A stretch of DNA of 31,134 nucleotides from a virus (IMGVR_UViG_3300042345_000296:1-31134); one strand, 5' to 3'; shown: positions 15,733 through 21,234, counted from the stretch's first letter. Notes: a model not told the origin generated them from the letters alone. Numbers and translations: made by a program.

Positions 15733-16120
15733 GTGTTTGATATTAGGTGATAGCATAGCAGTAGGTACACATCAAGCAAGACCTGAGTGTGCTGTATATG
15801 CTAGAGGCGGAATCAACAGTAGAGATTTCGTTAACAGATATATAGGCAAAGACTTAGTTGCCGACACAGTAGTTATCAGTTTGGGTTCTAATGACCATAA
15901 AGGTATTAAGACTAAAAACGAATTGATGGATTTGCGAAGTCAAGTAGTAGCAAAAAAAGTATATTGGATACTGCCTGCAATCAAACCAGAGATACAGGAA
16001 ATAGTAGAAGAAGTAGCACACAAGTATGGTGATTGGATGATTAGAATTCCTCATCTTTCAAATGACGGTGTGCATCCTACTAGGCAAGGATATAAGAAAA
16101 TAGGAGATATAACAAAATGA
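15725..16120 (+). CDS. SGNH/GDSL-type hydrolase
   Basis: 131 residues, short for the family. The catalytic pattern is intact: Ser10 in ILGDSIAVG (block I), Asn56 in SLGSNDHKG (block III), and Asp114/His117 in NDGVHPTRQGY (block V). The family removes acyl groups from lipids, sugars or peptidoglycan. With no signal peptide it should act in the cytoplasm, perhaps on sugar or capsule precursors. It overlaps the DUF2061 gene by 8 bases and the ahpD-like gene by 4 (ATGA). The small size suggests a minimal catalytic core. Confidence 0.87.
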   Translation: MLECLILGDSIAVGTHQARPECAVYARGGINSRDFVNRYIGKDLVADTVVISLGSNDHKGIKTKNELMDLRSQVVAKKVYWILPAIKPEIQEIVEEVAHKYGDWMIRIPHLSNDGVHPTRQGYKKIGDITK

Positions 16121-16653
16121 ATGGATTAAGAAATTGGGTAGAAATTATCAAAGATAGCATCCCTGACCATAGTAAAGATATAAGATTAAATCTTGACGCA
16201 GTAATTAATCGTAGCCTGTTGAGCAAAGAAGATACACATGCAGTCGCATTAACAAGCGCACTTGCGGCAGGCAATGGAGAACTAGCGTTTGCGATCATGA
16301 CTTCAGGAGAGTTGGATGAATTTCCTAAAGAAATGGAAGCCGCAAAAACAGCAGCGAGCCTAATGGGAATGAATAACGTATGGTATCCATATGTCGAGAT
16401 GACACAGGATCCCGAACTCAAAGGCTTACCTGCAGGATTGCGTATGAATGCATACGCAACACACGGTGGTGTATCAAAGAAGCAGTTTGAGATGTATGCA
16501 CTAGCCGCTAGCGCAATAGGTAAATGTCATTTTTGTGTTAAGAACCACTATGATGTTCTTAAGAAGGAAGGAATGACTACACCAGAACTACATCACGTAG
16601 GTAAAATCGCTGCCGTGATTAATGCCATTAGCAAAGTAGCGCCAGATTTATAA
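16117..16653 (+). CDS. AhpD-like alkylhydroperoxidase (carboxymuconolactone decarboxylase family)
   Basis: 178 residues. It has the AhpD/CMD motif GKCHFCVKNHYDVL with Cys137 and Cys140 as the redox pair and His144 as base. MGMNNVWYPYVEM and LRMNAYATHGGV are typical of the bacterial AhpD-like family. In mycobacteria AhpD links AhpC to NADH reductants; here it shares a transcript with ahpC, so a similar reducing role is a sound inference. The N-terminus (IPDHSKDIRLNLDAVINRS) also matches betaproteobacterial AhpD-like proteins from memory. Its end overlaps the minus-strand gene by 6 bases. Confidence 0.9.
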   Translation: MNGLRNWVEIIKDSIPDHSKDIRLNLDAVINRSLLSKEDTHAVALTSALAAGNGELAFAIMTSGELDEFPKEMEAAKTAASLMGMNNVWYPYVEMTQDPELKGLPAGLRMNAYATHGGVSKKQFEMYALAASAIGKCHFCVKNHYDVLKKEGMTTPELHHVGKIAAVINAISKVAPDL

Positions 16654-17211
16654 TCTGCCTATAAGCATCATTCTATTATACTTTAGATGCCCATAGTCAA
16701 ATACTTTTTCACCTTCGAAAAGTATTTGACCCATGGGAAACTTTGATTTAAAGTCTTGCATATCAGGTATAGGATGAGTGATGTTCCATACAGGATCATC
16801 ATTCACTACATTACTAGACTGTATACAAACTAATTGATATGGATTGACTTTATGATACCAAGTTGCGTCCATATGCTCACAACTAGTATTGATGATCACA
16901 TTATTGTATCCTAACTCTTTATGAGATATGGTATCAATATGTTTAGTGACGTTACGTAGTTTGTGCCCTTCACCTATCATCCAAGCATTATTAATTTTGT
17001 CTGCTATCTGAGTAGCACGGTCATCTACATCTACTCCTTGTATCATATTATACGTCTCTGATTTCCTAGTCAACATCATAAACCCTAGTAAATTATACCA
17101 GGATCCTATGATCATGACTTGTGCAGGATCGGGTAAATGCTGTTCTAATTCTTCACAAAGCCAAAGTTTGCTTTGTAATTGTCCGTGACTGAATGCGTTG
17201 AAGTCTATCAT
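16648..17211 (-). CDS. Methyltransferase-like protein (class I SAM fold)
   Basis: 187 residues. The start at 17211 is chosen because a TAAATA box lies 5 nt upstream on the same strand; a longer frame to 17346 runs into the oppositely oriented lipoprotein gene. A SAM-binding pattern is visible: VMIIGSWYNLLGFMML (motif I), then GVDVDDRATQIADK (acidic loop), then VIINTSCEHMDATWY near residue 110. The protein ends LKYNRMMLIGRL. The substrate is unknown. It is one of three minus-strand genes in the window and converges with the ahpD-like gene. Confidence 0.65.
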   Translation of the reverse strand: MIDFNAFSHGQLQSKLWLCEELEQHLPDPAQVMIIGSWYNLLGFMMLTRKSETYNMIQGVDVDDRATQIADKINNAWMIGEGHKLRNVTKHIDTISHKELGYNNVIINTSCEHMDATWYHKVNPYQLVCIQSSNVVNDDPVWNITHPIPDMQDFKSKFPMGQILFEGEKVFDYGHLKYNRMMLIGRL

Positions 17212-17216
17212 GCTTA

Positions 17217-17222
17217 TATTTA
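17217..17222 (-). promoter_or_regulatory. TAAATA box 5 nt before a minus-strand ATG
   Basis: On the minus strand the sequence reads TAAATA then TAAGC then ATG at 17211. The box and spacing are the same as at 13540, 18770, 23386 and 23706, so a late promoter with a leaderless transcript is proposed. Confidence 0.5.
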
Positions 17223-17238
17223 CTAACGTTGGTTGATG

Positions 17239-17246
17239 TATAAATA
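17239..17246 (+). promoter_or_regulatory. Late promoter TATAAATA with 5' leader hairpin
   Basis: Exact TATAAATA, 51 nt before the lipoprotein ATG. Right after the expected transcript start, GGACT (17254-17258) and AGTCC (17264-17268) form a small hairpin in the leader, followed by TCAGGAG. Box, hairpin and Shine-Dalgarno spacing parallel the EF-hand gene at 30307. A weaker sigma70-like TATAAT lies at 17280-17285. Confidence 0.6.
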
Positions 17247-17297
17247 AAACGATGGACTTGTAGAGTCCTTTTTCTATTATATAATCAGGAGAAAAAT

Positions 17298-17480
17298 ATG
17301 AAGAATGTAATCGTTTTGGGTTTAGTAGCACTTGCTCTTGTAGCATGCGGCAAGAAGGAAGAAGTTAAGGTCGAGCCAGTAGTTGAGGCTGCACCAGCAG
17401 TCGTTGCCCCTGCCCCAGCCGCTGAAGTGGGCAAGCCTGCTGATGAGAAGGTTGAAGCCACTGCACCAGCAGCCAAGTAA
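17298..17480 (+). CDS. Small lipoprotein, Ala/Pro-rich
   Basis: 60 residues. A signal peptide with a lipobox ends at LALVAC (Cys17), so the mature protein is lipid-anchored from Cys17 and is only about 44 residues long. It is Ala/Pro/Val/Glu-rich with APAVVAPAPAAEVGK and looks flexible. Small phage lipoproteins that block reinfection exist (T5 Llp), so superinfection exclusion is a reasonable guess, but composition alone cannot prove it. AGGAG precedes the ATG, with an upstream TATAAATA late promoter and leader hairpin. Confidence 0.8.
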   Translation: MKNVIVLGLVALALVACGKKEEVKVEPVVEAAPAVVAPAPAAEVGKPADEKVEATAPAAK

Positions 17481-17483
17481 TTT

Positions 17484-17507
17484 AAAAAAATCGCCGTTAA
17501 ATGCGAT
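17484..17507 (-). terminator. Possible minus-strand terminator
   Basis: ATCGC/GCGAT (17490-17494 and 17503-17507) form a short hairpin; on the minus strand a run of seven T follows. It would stop transcription coming from the right. Weak because the stem is only 5 bp. Confidence 0.35.
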
Positions 17508-17521
17508 AAAAAATTACAAGG

Positions 17522-17529
17522 AATAAATA
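17522..17529 (+). promoter_or_regulatory. AATAAATA late-like box
   Basis: Differs from TATAAATA in one base and lies 8 nt before the ATG of a 39-residue ORF. AAGGA is also nearby. Low confidence because TAAATA is frequent in AT-rich DNA. Confidence 0.3.
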
Positions 17530-17537
17530 AATTCACT

Positions 17538-17657
17538 ATGAATACTTTACTACTCATATCTAAACATTGGTGTTCCTTACAGATTAGTAAGATGAATGCC
17601 TATGCCTTTGGATACGAGACACCACGCAACCAAAGAGATCATGAGGTGCCCGGGTGA
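17538..17657 (+). CDS. Tiny hypothetical peptide (39 aa)
   Basis: A 39-residue ORF (MNTLLLISKHWC start, ending ETPRNQRDHEVPG) between the lipoprotein gene and a strong terminator. A late-like AATAAATA box lies 8 nt upstream and a terminator 31 nt downstream, so a transcript of this size would be sensible. The sequence is not recognised; the C-terminal half is charged with Arg, Asp, Glu and His. Translation is uncertain. ACAGATTAGTAA recurs inside this ORF and again near 17784, a 12-nt repeat of unknown meaning. Confidence 0.35.
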   Translation: MNTLLLISKHWCSLQISKMNAYAFGYETPRNQRDHEVPG

Positions 17658-17687
17658 TGTAAGTTGTTGATTTATAACGAATTTATG

Positions 17688-17721
17688 TCCCGGGCCTAAA
17701 AAACCCGGGATTTTTGTTTTT
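17688..17721 (+). terminator. Rho-independent terminator
   Basis: TCCCGGG (17688-17694) and CCCGGGA (17704-17710) pair perfectly with a 9-nt A-rich loop, followed by TTTTTGTTTTT. It ends the lipoprotein transcript and separates the structural/metabolic half of the window from the tRNA array. Confidence 0.9.
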
Positions 17722-17726
17722 GAGGC

Positions 17727-17755
17727 TTGACATTTGGTTTTAGAGGGTGCATAAT
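17727..17755 (+). promoter_or_regulatory. Strong sigma70-type promoter
   Basis: TTGACA (17727-17732), 17-bp spacer, CATAAT (17750-17755). It lies immediately after the terminator and opens the tRNA/ncRNA region. It reads into 17756-17811, which holds a Shine-Dalgarno-like AAGGAG but no convincing ORF. Confidence 0.7.
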
Positions 17756-17811
17756 ACATTCTGTGTTGATAATTTAAGGAGACACAGATTAGTAAAAGTT
17801 TTAAACAAGGC

Positions 17812-17840
17812 TTGACACGCACATGAATTTGTGCGATGAT
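17812..17840 (+). promoter_or_regulatory. Sigma70-type promoter with inverted repeat in the spacer
   Basis: TTGACA (17812-17817), 17-bp spacer, GATGAT (17835-17840). The spacer holds CGCAC and GTGCG arms 8 nt apart, which could be an operator. It reads into the structured block starting near 17846. Confidence 0.6.
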
Positions 17841-17845
17841 AGCAG

Positions 17846-18088
17846 ACTAGTGTGAAATTGAGGGAACGAGGTCCTCACAGCGCACTTTAAACATGCTGTA
17901 AACGGGCGGACAGTATACATGAAAGGGTTGGCGATAACTTCCCGAGTAAGACTACTGACTAGGGCATGACCCTAGTATAGCAAAGGAAACTTTGCTATTC
18001 TATAAGCACATTCGTTAATGCCATCAGGCTCTGCAACTCGCTTGGGTACTCCGTGTTAATTTTGAATGTGCTTATAGAATAGTAAATA
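17846..18088 (+). ncRNA. Structured RNA candidate with 19-bp perfect stem
   Basis: About 240 nt with no ORF, starting just after a promoter and ending before tRNA-Thr. Hairpins seen: ACTAGGG/CCCTAGT (17958-17976), ATAGCAAAG with a GAAA tetraloop and CTTTGCTAT (17977-17998), and a 19-bp perfect stem, 17995-18013 with 18064-18082, enclosing about 50 nt. The GAAA hairpin shares four bases with the long stem, so the two either compete or stack end to end. No match to RNase P, tmRNA or 6S RNA core sequences is apparent. GC content is visibly higher than the coding parts. Function unknown. Confidence 0.6.
17995..18082. repeat. 19-bp perfect inverted repeat
   Basis: CTATTCTATAAGCACATTC at 17995-18013 and its exact complement GAATGTGCTTATAGAATAG at 18064-18082, with a 50-nt loop. 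Pairing can extend 4 bp outwards with one G-U. No T-run follows, so it is not a plain terminator. Confidence 0.95.
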
Positions 18089-18095
18089 GTTCGTT

Positions 18096-18171
18096 GCCCA
18101 TCTAGCTCAGTTGGTAGAGCACCTGATTAGTAATCAGGATGTCGGCGGTTCGATCCCGTCGATGGGCACCA
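18096..18171 (+). tRNA. tRNA-Thr(AGT)
   Basis: Cloverleaf with acceptor GCCCATC/GATGGGC, anticodon stem CCTGA/TCAGG and loop TTAGTAA, CCA encoded. A34 is unusual: in bacteria A34 is normal only in tRNA-Arg(ACG). A second Thr tRNA (TGT) is at 29505. Confidence 0.95.
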
Positions 18172-18184
18172 AAGTAAAGATTAT

Positions 18185-18260
18185 TGGCCTATAGCTCAGT
18201 CGGTAGAGCATTTGACTGTTAATCAAAGTGTCCCTGGTTCGAGCCCAGGTAGGCCAGCCA
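18185..18260 (+). tRNA. tRNA-Asn(GTT)
   Basis: Acceptor TGGCCTA/TAGGCCA, anticodon loop CTGTTAA between TTTGA and TCAAA, discriminator G, CCA encoded. Confidence 0.96.
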
Positions 18261-18299
18261 ATATTCTGTAGGTAAGATATGTTGAATAGGACATATCAC

Positions 18300-18340
18300 G
18301 GTAGTTCGCGGTGTGTGGGGCGACTATCTCTTTTTAATTT
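18300..18340 (+). terminator. Intrinsic terminator between tRNA-Asn and tRNA-Glu
   Basis: GGTAG-T-TCGC pairs with GCGA-CTATC (18300-18309 with 18320-18328, one bulge), then CTCTTTTTAATTTT. A smaller GATATGT/ACATATC hairpin (18276-18297) precedes it. It would end a Thr-Asn transcript. Confidence 0.6.
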
Positions 18341-18341
18341 T

Positions 18342-18417
18342 GCTCGGTTCGTCTAGAGGCCTAGGACGCCGCCCTTTCACGGCAGTAACACGGGTTCGAA
18401 TCCCGTACCGAGTACCA
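18342..18417 (+). tRNA. tRNA-Glu(TTC)
   Basis: Acceptor GCTCGGT/ACCGAGT with a G-T pair at 1-72; anticodon loop CTTTCAC; anticodon stem has one C-A mismatch; T-stem CGGG with TTCGAAT; CCA encoded. Confidence 0.93.
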
Positions 18418-18421
18418 GTTT

Positions 18422-18498
18422 GGGTCTATCGTATAATGGCATATTATATCTGGCTCTTAACCAGAAAGATGCAGGTTCAAGTCCTGCTAGGCCCACCA
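18422..18498 (+). tRNA. tRNA-Lys(CTT)
   Basis: Acceptor GGGTCTA/TAGGCCC, anticodon loop CTCTTAA between TCTGG and CCAGA, A discriminator, CCA encoded. Its D arm (GTATAATGGCAT) is not like the usual Lys D arm. A separate tRNA-Lys(TTT) is at 23621. Confidence 0.9.
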
Positions 18499-18507
18499 AA
18501 CCTCGGT

Positions 18508-18581
18508 TGAGGGATCATCCAATGGTAGGATAGCGGACTTTGACTCCGTTCATCTTGGTTCGAATCCAAGTCCCTCAGCCA
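18508..18581 (+). tRNA. tRNA-Gln(TTG), first copy
   Basis: Acceptor TGAGGGA/TCCCTCA, anticodon loop CTTTGAC between GCGGA and TCCGT, G discriminator, CCA encoded. A different tRNA-Gln(TTG) is at 23478; the two are only distantly similar. Confidence 0.94.
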
Positions 18582-18769
18582 GATTATATCATCCTGTCCT
18601 TTGATGTAGTAGGGAATGATTATACGGTAAAACATCAGTACAGAGTGCGAGGTTGTCTGTTGGTAGCATGAATATACTATGAGGTGAACAGAATAGTCTA
18701 TGTTGCGCGGGGGCATAGATGAGATCAAACTCTATTGTTGTTTACGGTGGAGTTAGCCCGCGCCTTAAC
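18582..18769 (+). ncRNA. Structured RNA candidate with predicted pseudoknot
   Basis: 188 nt without a gene. CTATG/CATAG (18698-18702 with 18714-18718) encloses the left arm of a GC-rich stem GCGCGGG/CCCGCGC (18705-18711 with 18757-18763). The two stems interleave, so they form an H-type pseudoknot if both fold. It lies between tRNA-Gln and a gene that has its own TAAATA box, so it may be either a separate RNA or a long leader. Confidence 0.45.
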
Positions 18770-18775
18770 TAAATA
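18770..18775 (+). promoter_or_regulatory. TAAATA box 6 nt before an ATG
   Basis: Sequence CTTAACTAAATATTCTCTATG; nearly the same string (CTTAACTAAATATCTGTATG) occurs on the minus strand before the FkbH-like gene. This points to a shared late-promoter/start signal. Confidence 0.5.
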
Positions 18776-18781
18776 TTCTCT

Positions 18782-19381
18782 ATGAACAATTACTTTTTTA
18801 AAATAGCAAAATTTGATATCGATGAAACTCTGTTATACAACGAGTGGTTCCACGTAGCCAACAAATACGATGCGTTTAACAGGACTAAAAAGTTTATAGA
18901 AGATATCAATGGGGTAAAAGGTTACAAGACCTATCATAGGTTGCGAATCAACTATCCCGATAATATGAGTAGTGATATGGATCCAGTTATGATACAAGGG
19001 TATAACACTGAAGTAGAGGCTACTGGATATAGCATCGATAATATCATTGATGATTTTAAAGGTTCGTATACTGAAAAGATTGCTAGACAAGTGCATGATT
19101 TCTTGCTTGAAAAATATCCGGCATATATCGTCACTAATATCAAGTATCATTCGATATCACCCAAATCATCAATGACGTTGCATATTGATGATAGCACTAG
19201 ACCTAGATTTTTTCTTTCTGCTAGCGTACCCGAAGGTTGTTTCATGCAAATAAACAATGAGAAGATTCCTATGCATGAGACCGGCGCATTGTACAGAATG
19301 ATATGCAAAGTGCTACATAATCCATTAAATGAAAGTGATGGTTATCGTGTTTCTATGGTTTTTGATATAGCACATAAGTAA
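18782..19381 (+). CDS. Putative Fe(II)/2-oxoglutarate hydroxylase (Asp/Asn hydroxylase-like)
   Basis: 199 residues. The C-terminal half has SMTLHIDDSTRPRFFLSASV with His134 and Asp136, then MHETGALYRMICKVLHNPLN with His179 and Arg189 (YRVSMVFDI). This resembles the HxD...H metal triad and 2-oxoglutarate-binding Arg of the Asp/Asn beta-hydroxylase cupin family. The N-terminal half is unassigned. The substrate, if any, is unknown: a host protein or surface component are both possible. A second protein with the same layout is at 28936. A TAAATA box lies 6 nt before the ATG. Confidence 0.6.
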   Translation: MNNYFFKIAKFDIDETLLYNEWFHVANKYDAFNRTKKFIEDINGVKGYKTYHRLRINYPDNMSSDMDPVMIQGYNTEVEATGYSIDNIIDDFKGSYTEKIARQVHDFLLEKYPAYIVTNIKYHSISPKSSMTLHIDDSTRPRFFLSASVPEGCFMQINNEKIPMHETGALYRMICKVLHNPLNESDGYRVSMVFDIAHK

Positions 19382-19384
19382 GTG

Positions 19385-19566
19385 CTAAATAAGTTTTGTG
19401 AGAGTCCGAAAGCAAAGAGTTTAACCAACTACCTGGCTATCAAGGATGTATCCGACCTTTTGTTATATTCGATCCCGGTTATTAGGGTGTGCTGTGGTGG
19501 CACTGGAAACAAAAGGGGGCATATCTAGCCCTTAAACGGACGATAGCACCCTCACCCCGAATTAAC
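19385..19566 (+). ncRNA. Structured RNA candidate
   Basis: About 180 nt without a gene between the hydroxylase gene and tRNA-Ala. AGGGT-GT-GCT (19484-19493) pairs with AGC-ACCCT (19545-19552) around an inner GGGC/GCCC hairpin (19517-19531). TAAATA occurs at its left edge (19385-19390), and an AGTCCGAAAGCAAAGAG stretch follows. No homolog recognised; RNA function inferred only from pairing and lack of ORFs. Confidence 0.45.
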
Positions 19567-19642
19567 GGGCCTGTAGCTCAGTTGGGAGAGCGCCAGCTTT
19601 GCAAGCTGGATGTCGCAAGTTCGATCCTTGTCAGGTCCACCA
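19567..19642 (+). tRNA. tRNA-Ala(TGC)
   Basis: Acceptor GGGCCTG/CAGGTCC, anticodon loop TTTGCAA between CCAGC and GCTGG, G-T at position 3-70, CCA encoded. The G3-T70 pair is the alanine identity element. Confidence 0.96.
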
Positions 19643-19661
19643 GATTTTAAGTGAGTTTAAA

Positions 19662-20096
19662 TTGTTGCATCTTATAAATGATTTCACAGATAAGTTTTTC
19701 AGTTTCTTGTTAGAAGATCCTGTGAGACCAAATATTCCTCAAGTTGACCGTATAGGCAACAACAAGGATATCTTTGTCATGCGTGATGAAGATGATAAGG
19801 CACAAGCGATAACCTGTGTGAGTTATCAAAAATCTGTTCCTACTAGTGAGGCTGATCTTTTTGAAATGTGTGAAGAACCCGAGATCGCGGTTTTTTATAC
19901 GATTTGGAGTTATAAAGCCGGAGCCGGTAGACAATTGATATTTGATGCCGCACAGTATATCAAAGAAAACAGACCTGAGATCAAACGTTTTGTCACATTA
20001 AGTCCTAAGACTGAAATGGCTAAAAGGTTTCATCTTAAGAACGGTGCTTTAGTATTCAGAGAAAATACAGACACCGTTAACTATGAATATCTATAA
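19662..20096 (+). CDS. GNAT-family acetyltransferase-like protein
   Basis: 144 residues from a TTG at 19662. No ATG exists, and longer frames begin inside tRNA-Ala. The acetyl-CoA-binding motif is seen at IAVFYTIWSYKAGAGRQLIF (Arg/Gly turn KAGAGR), followed by the helix YIKENRPEIKRFVTLSP and the closing MAKRFHLKNGALVFR, which is the usual GNAT C-terminal pattern. The substrate is unknown. It lies between tRNA-Ala and tRNA-fMet, with its stop only 4 nt before the latter. TATAAATG at 19673 is a weak box inside the frame. Confidence 0.75.
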   Translation: MLHLINDFTDKFFSFLLEDPVRPNIPQVDRIGNNKDIFVMRDEDDKAQAITCVSYQKSVPTSEADLFEMCEEPEIAVFYTIWSYKAGAGRQLIFDAAQYIKENRPEIKRFVTLSPKTEMAKRFHLKNGALVFRENTDTVNYEYL

Positions 20097-20100
20097 ATGT

Positions 20101-20175
20101 CGCAGAGTGGAGAAGGGGTATCTCGTCAGGCTCATAACCTGAAGGTCGGTGGTTCGATTCCATCCTCTGCAACCA
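20101..20175 (+). tRNA. tRNA-fMet(CAT), initiator type
   Basis: Acceptor CGCAGAG/CTCTGCA has the C1-A72 mismatch that marks bacterial initiator tRNA; the D arm (GTGGAGAAGGGGTATCTCGTC) is close to bacterial fMet; anticodon loop CTCATAA. The anticodon stem has two G-C pairs plus A-T instead of the usual three G-C. CCA encoded. Confidence 0.9.
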
Positions 20176-20201
20176 ATAACTGTTGTTAAAATACAACAGG
20201 C

Positions 20202-20230
20202 TTGACAACGGGACATTTCGGCACTATAAT
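20202..20230 (+). promoter_or_regulatory. Perfect consensus sigma70 promoter
   Basis: TTGACA (20202-20207), 17-bp spacer, TATAAT (20225-20230), between tRNA-fMet and tRNA-Trp. ACGGGAC in the spacer (20208-20214) has its complement GTCCCGT at 20254-20260. A CTGTTGT/ACAACAG hairpin sits just upstream, and a T-run follows at 20276-20283. Confidence 0.9.
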
Positions 20231-20285
20231 ACATGTATTGATGCTGAAAAAGCGTCCCGTTCTTTAAAATACACGATTTTTTTAT

Positions 20286-20361
20286 ATACCGGTAGCTCAA
20301 CTGGCAGAGTAGCGGTCTCCAAAACCGCAGGTTGGGGGTTCGATTCCCTCCCGGTATGCCA
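20286..20361 (+). tRNA. tRNA-Trp(CCA)
   Basis: Acceptor ATACCGG/CCGGTAT, anticodon loop CTCCAAA between GCGGT and ACCGC, G discriminator, CCA encoded. Confidence 0.96.
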
Positions 20362-20367
20362 AATTAT

Positions 20368-20445
20368 GTGTCGGTGGCAGAGCGGCCCATTGCAACGGAT
20401 TGCAAATCCGTAAAACCGTCAGTTCAAATCTGACCCGACACTCCA
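20368..20445 (+). tRNA. tRNA-Cys(GCA)
   Basis: Acceptor GTGTCGG/CCGACAC, anticodon loop TTGCAAA between ACGGA and TCCGT, T discriminator as required for Cys, CCA encoded. The D loop and 6-nt variable loop are slightly long. Confidence 0.94.
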
Positions 20446-20984
20446 AGTTTCATCGGAAAATGGCTGTGACCACCATAACCAGCCCAGTGCTTTTGTACGG
20501 CGCAATTCTAGACAAGCCAGAGAGAGCAAACGATAGCAGGGAGATTGCTATCCATAACGATGAGCCCTACGTTCCGGGTGTCTCCGGATAGTGTGACCCA
20601 CACGATGAGAAGTAGTGTGACAACTACGGGTGGTAGTCTTTAAACCAAAAGGCCGCTGGCAGTGCGAGAACGGTCCCTGTCGGGAAGCGGGTGGAAGGAG
20701 TGTGTGATGGGTATGATAGCGTCATATCTTGATACTCTATAATTACCGCCGGGGGACGCAGAGCATTTTAAAATATATTAAGGGTTACCTGATCCGTTAG
20801 GTACTTTAAGAGAGGAGCACAGGGGCCGCCCTACGCAATCTTAGAGTACAGGAAGCGTATGAGTACATTGTACCGAACGTGACGGGCAGTTAGGCAGTAA
20901 TGACGAAACTGAAAATATGAGAGACGGTCTCATATAGCAAGTCTAGTTCCCTTAGTGTATTTTAAAATGCTAAATTAAATATGC
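20446..20984 (+). ncRNA. Giant structured RNA candidate (539 nt) within the tRNA array
   Basis: No ORF is credible here, yet the stretch is GC-richer than the coding parts and full of perfect hairpins: GATAGCA/TGCTATC (20532-20552), GTGTG/CACAC (20591-20603), GTAGT/ACTAC (20612-20627), TACCT/AGGTA (20786-20803), TACGC/GCGTA (20832-20859) and ATATGAGA/TCTCATAT (20915-20935). A 14-bp perfect long-range stem (20762-20775 with 20958-20971) closes a 210-nt domain at its 3' side. Size, folding density and position among tRNAs resemble the GOLLD and ROOL giant phage RNAs, but no conserved core is recognised, so this may be a member or a new family. Confidence 0.65.
20762..20971. repeat. 14-bp perfect long-range inverted repeat
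   Basis: AGCATTTTAAAATA at 20762-20775 is the exact complement of TATTTTAAAATGCT at 20958-20971. It closes the 3' domain of the 539-nt block; between the arms lie at least three smaller hairpins. Confidence 0.93.
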
Positions 20985-21069
20985 GGAGATGAAGCATCAA
21001 TGGTGATGCAGTGGACTGTAAATCCGCCGCCTTCGGGCACGACTGGTTCGATCCCAGTAATCTCCACCA
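20985..21069 (+). tRNA. tRNA-Tyr(GTA)
   Basis: Class II tRNA with a long variable arm (CGCCTTCGGGCAC), anticodon loop CTGTAAA between GTGGA and TCCGC, acceptor GGAGAT/ATCTCC with a G-A mismatch at 7-66, CCA encoded. It begins 13 nt after the long-range stem of the structured block. Confidence 0.93.
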
Positions 21070-21076
21070 AATATTA

Positions 21077-21153
21077 GCCTCAATAGCTCAGTTGGTTAGA
21101 GCATCGTCTTGATAAGGCGGGGGTCCATAGTTCGAATCTATGTTGAGGCACCA
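21077..21153 (+). tRNA. tRNA-Ile(GAT)
   Basis: Acceptor GCCTCAA/TTGAGGC, anticodon loop TTGATAA between TCGTC and GGCGG (two G-T pairs), A discriminator, CCA encoded. Confidence 0.95.
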
Positions 21154-21156
21154 ATT

Positions 21157-21232
21157 GGCAGTGTAGCATAGCGGTTAATGCGCTTCCTTCATACGGAATA
21201 GATCGTGTGTTCGAATCACACCACTGCTACCA
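21157..21232 (+). tRNA. tRNA-Met(CAT), probably elongator
   Basis: Acceptor GGCAGTG/CACTGCT with G-T at 1-72, anticodon loop TTCATAC between CTTCC and GGAAT, CCA encoded. Lacks the C1-A72 mismatch of the initiator. Ile(lysidine-CAT) is possible, but its C4-G69/C5-G68 pairs are absent, so Met is favoured. Confidence 0.85.
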
Positions 21233-21234
21233 AT

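Noticed and set aside
17756-17811. Small peptide after AAGGAG near 17779
   Set aside because: Only a 12-residue frame with an ATT start is possible; too short to support.
19599-19661. Longer N-terminus for the GNAT gene, starting inside tRNA-Ala
   Set aside because: That part reads tRNA sequence; the in-frame TTG at 19662 after the tRNA is preferred.
20400-20591. A 63-residue plus-strand ORF overlapping tRNA-Cys and the structured block
   Set aside because: Starts in the tRNA, lacks a ribosome-binding site and its sequence follows hairpins rather than a protein pattern.
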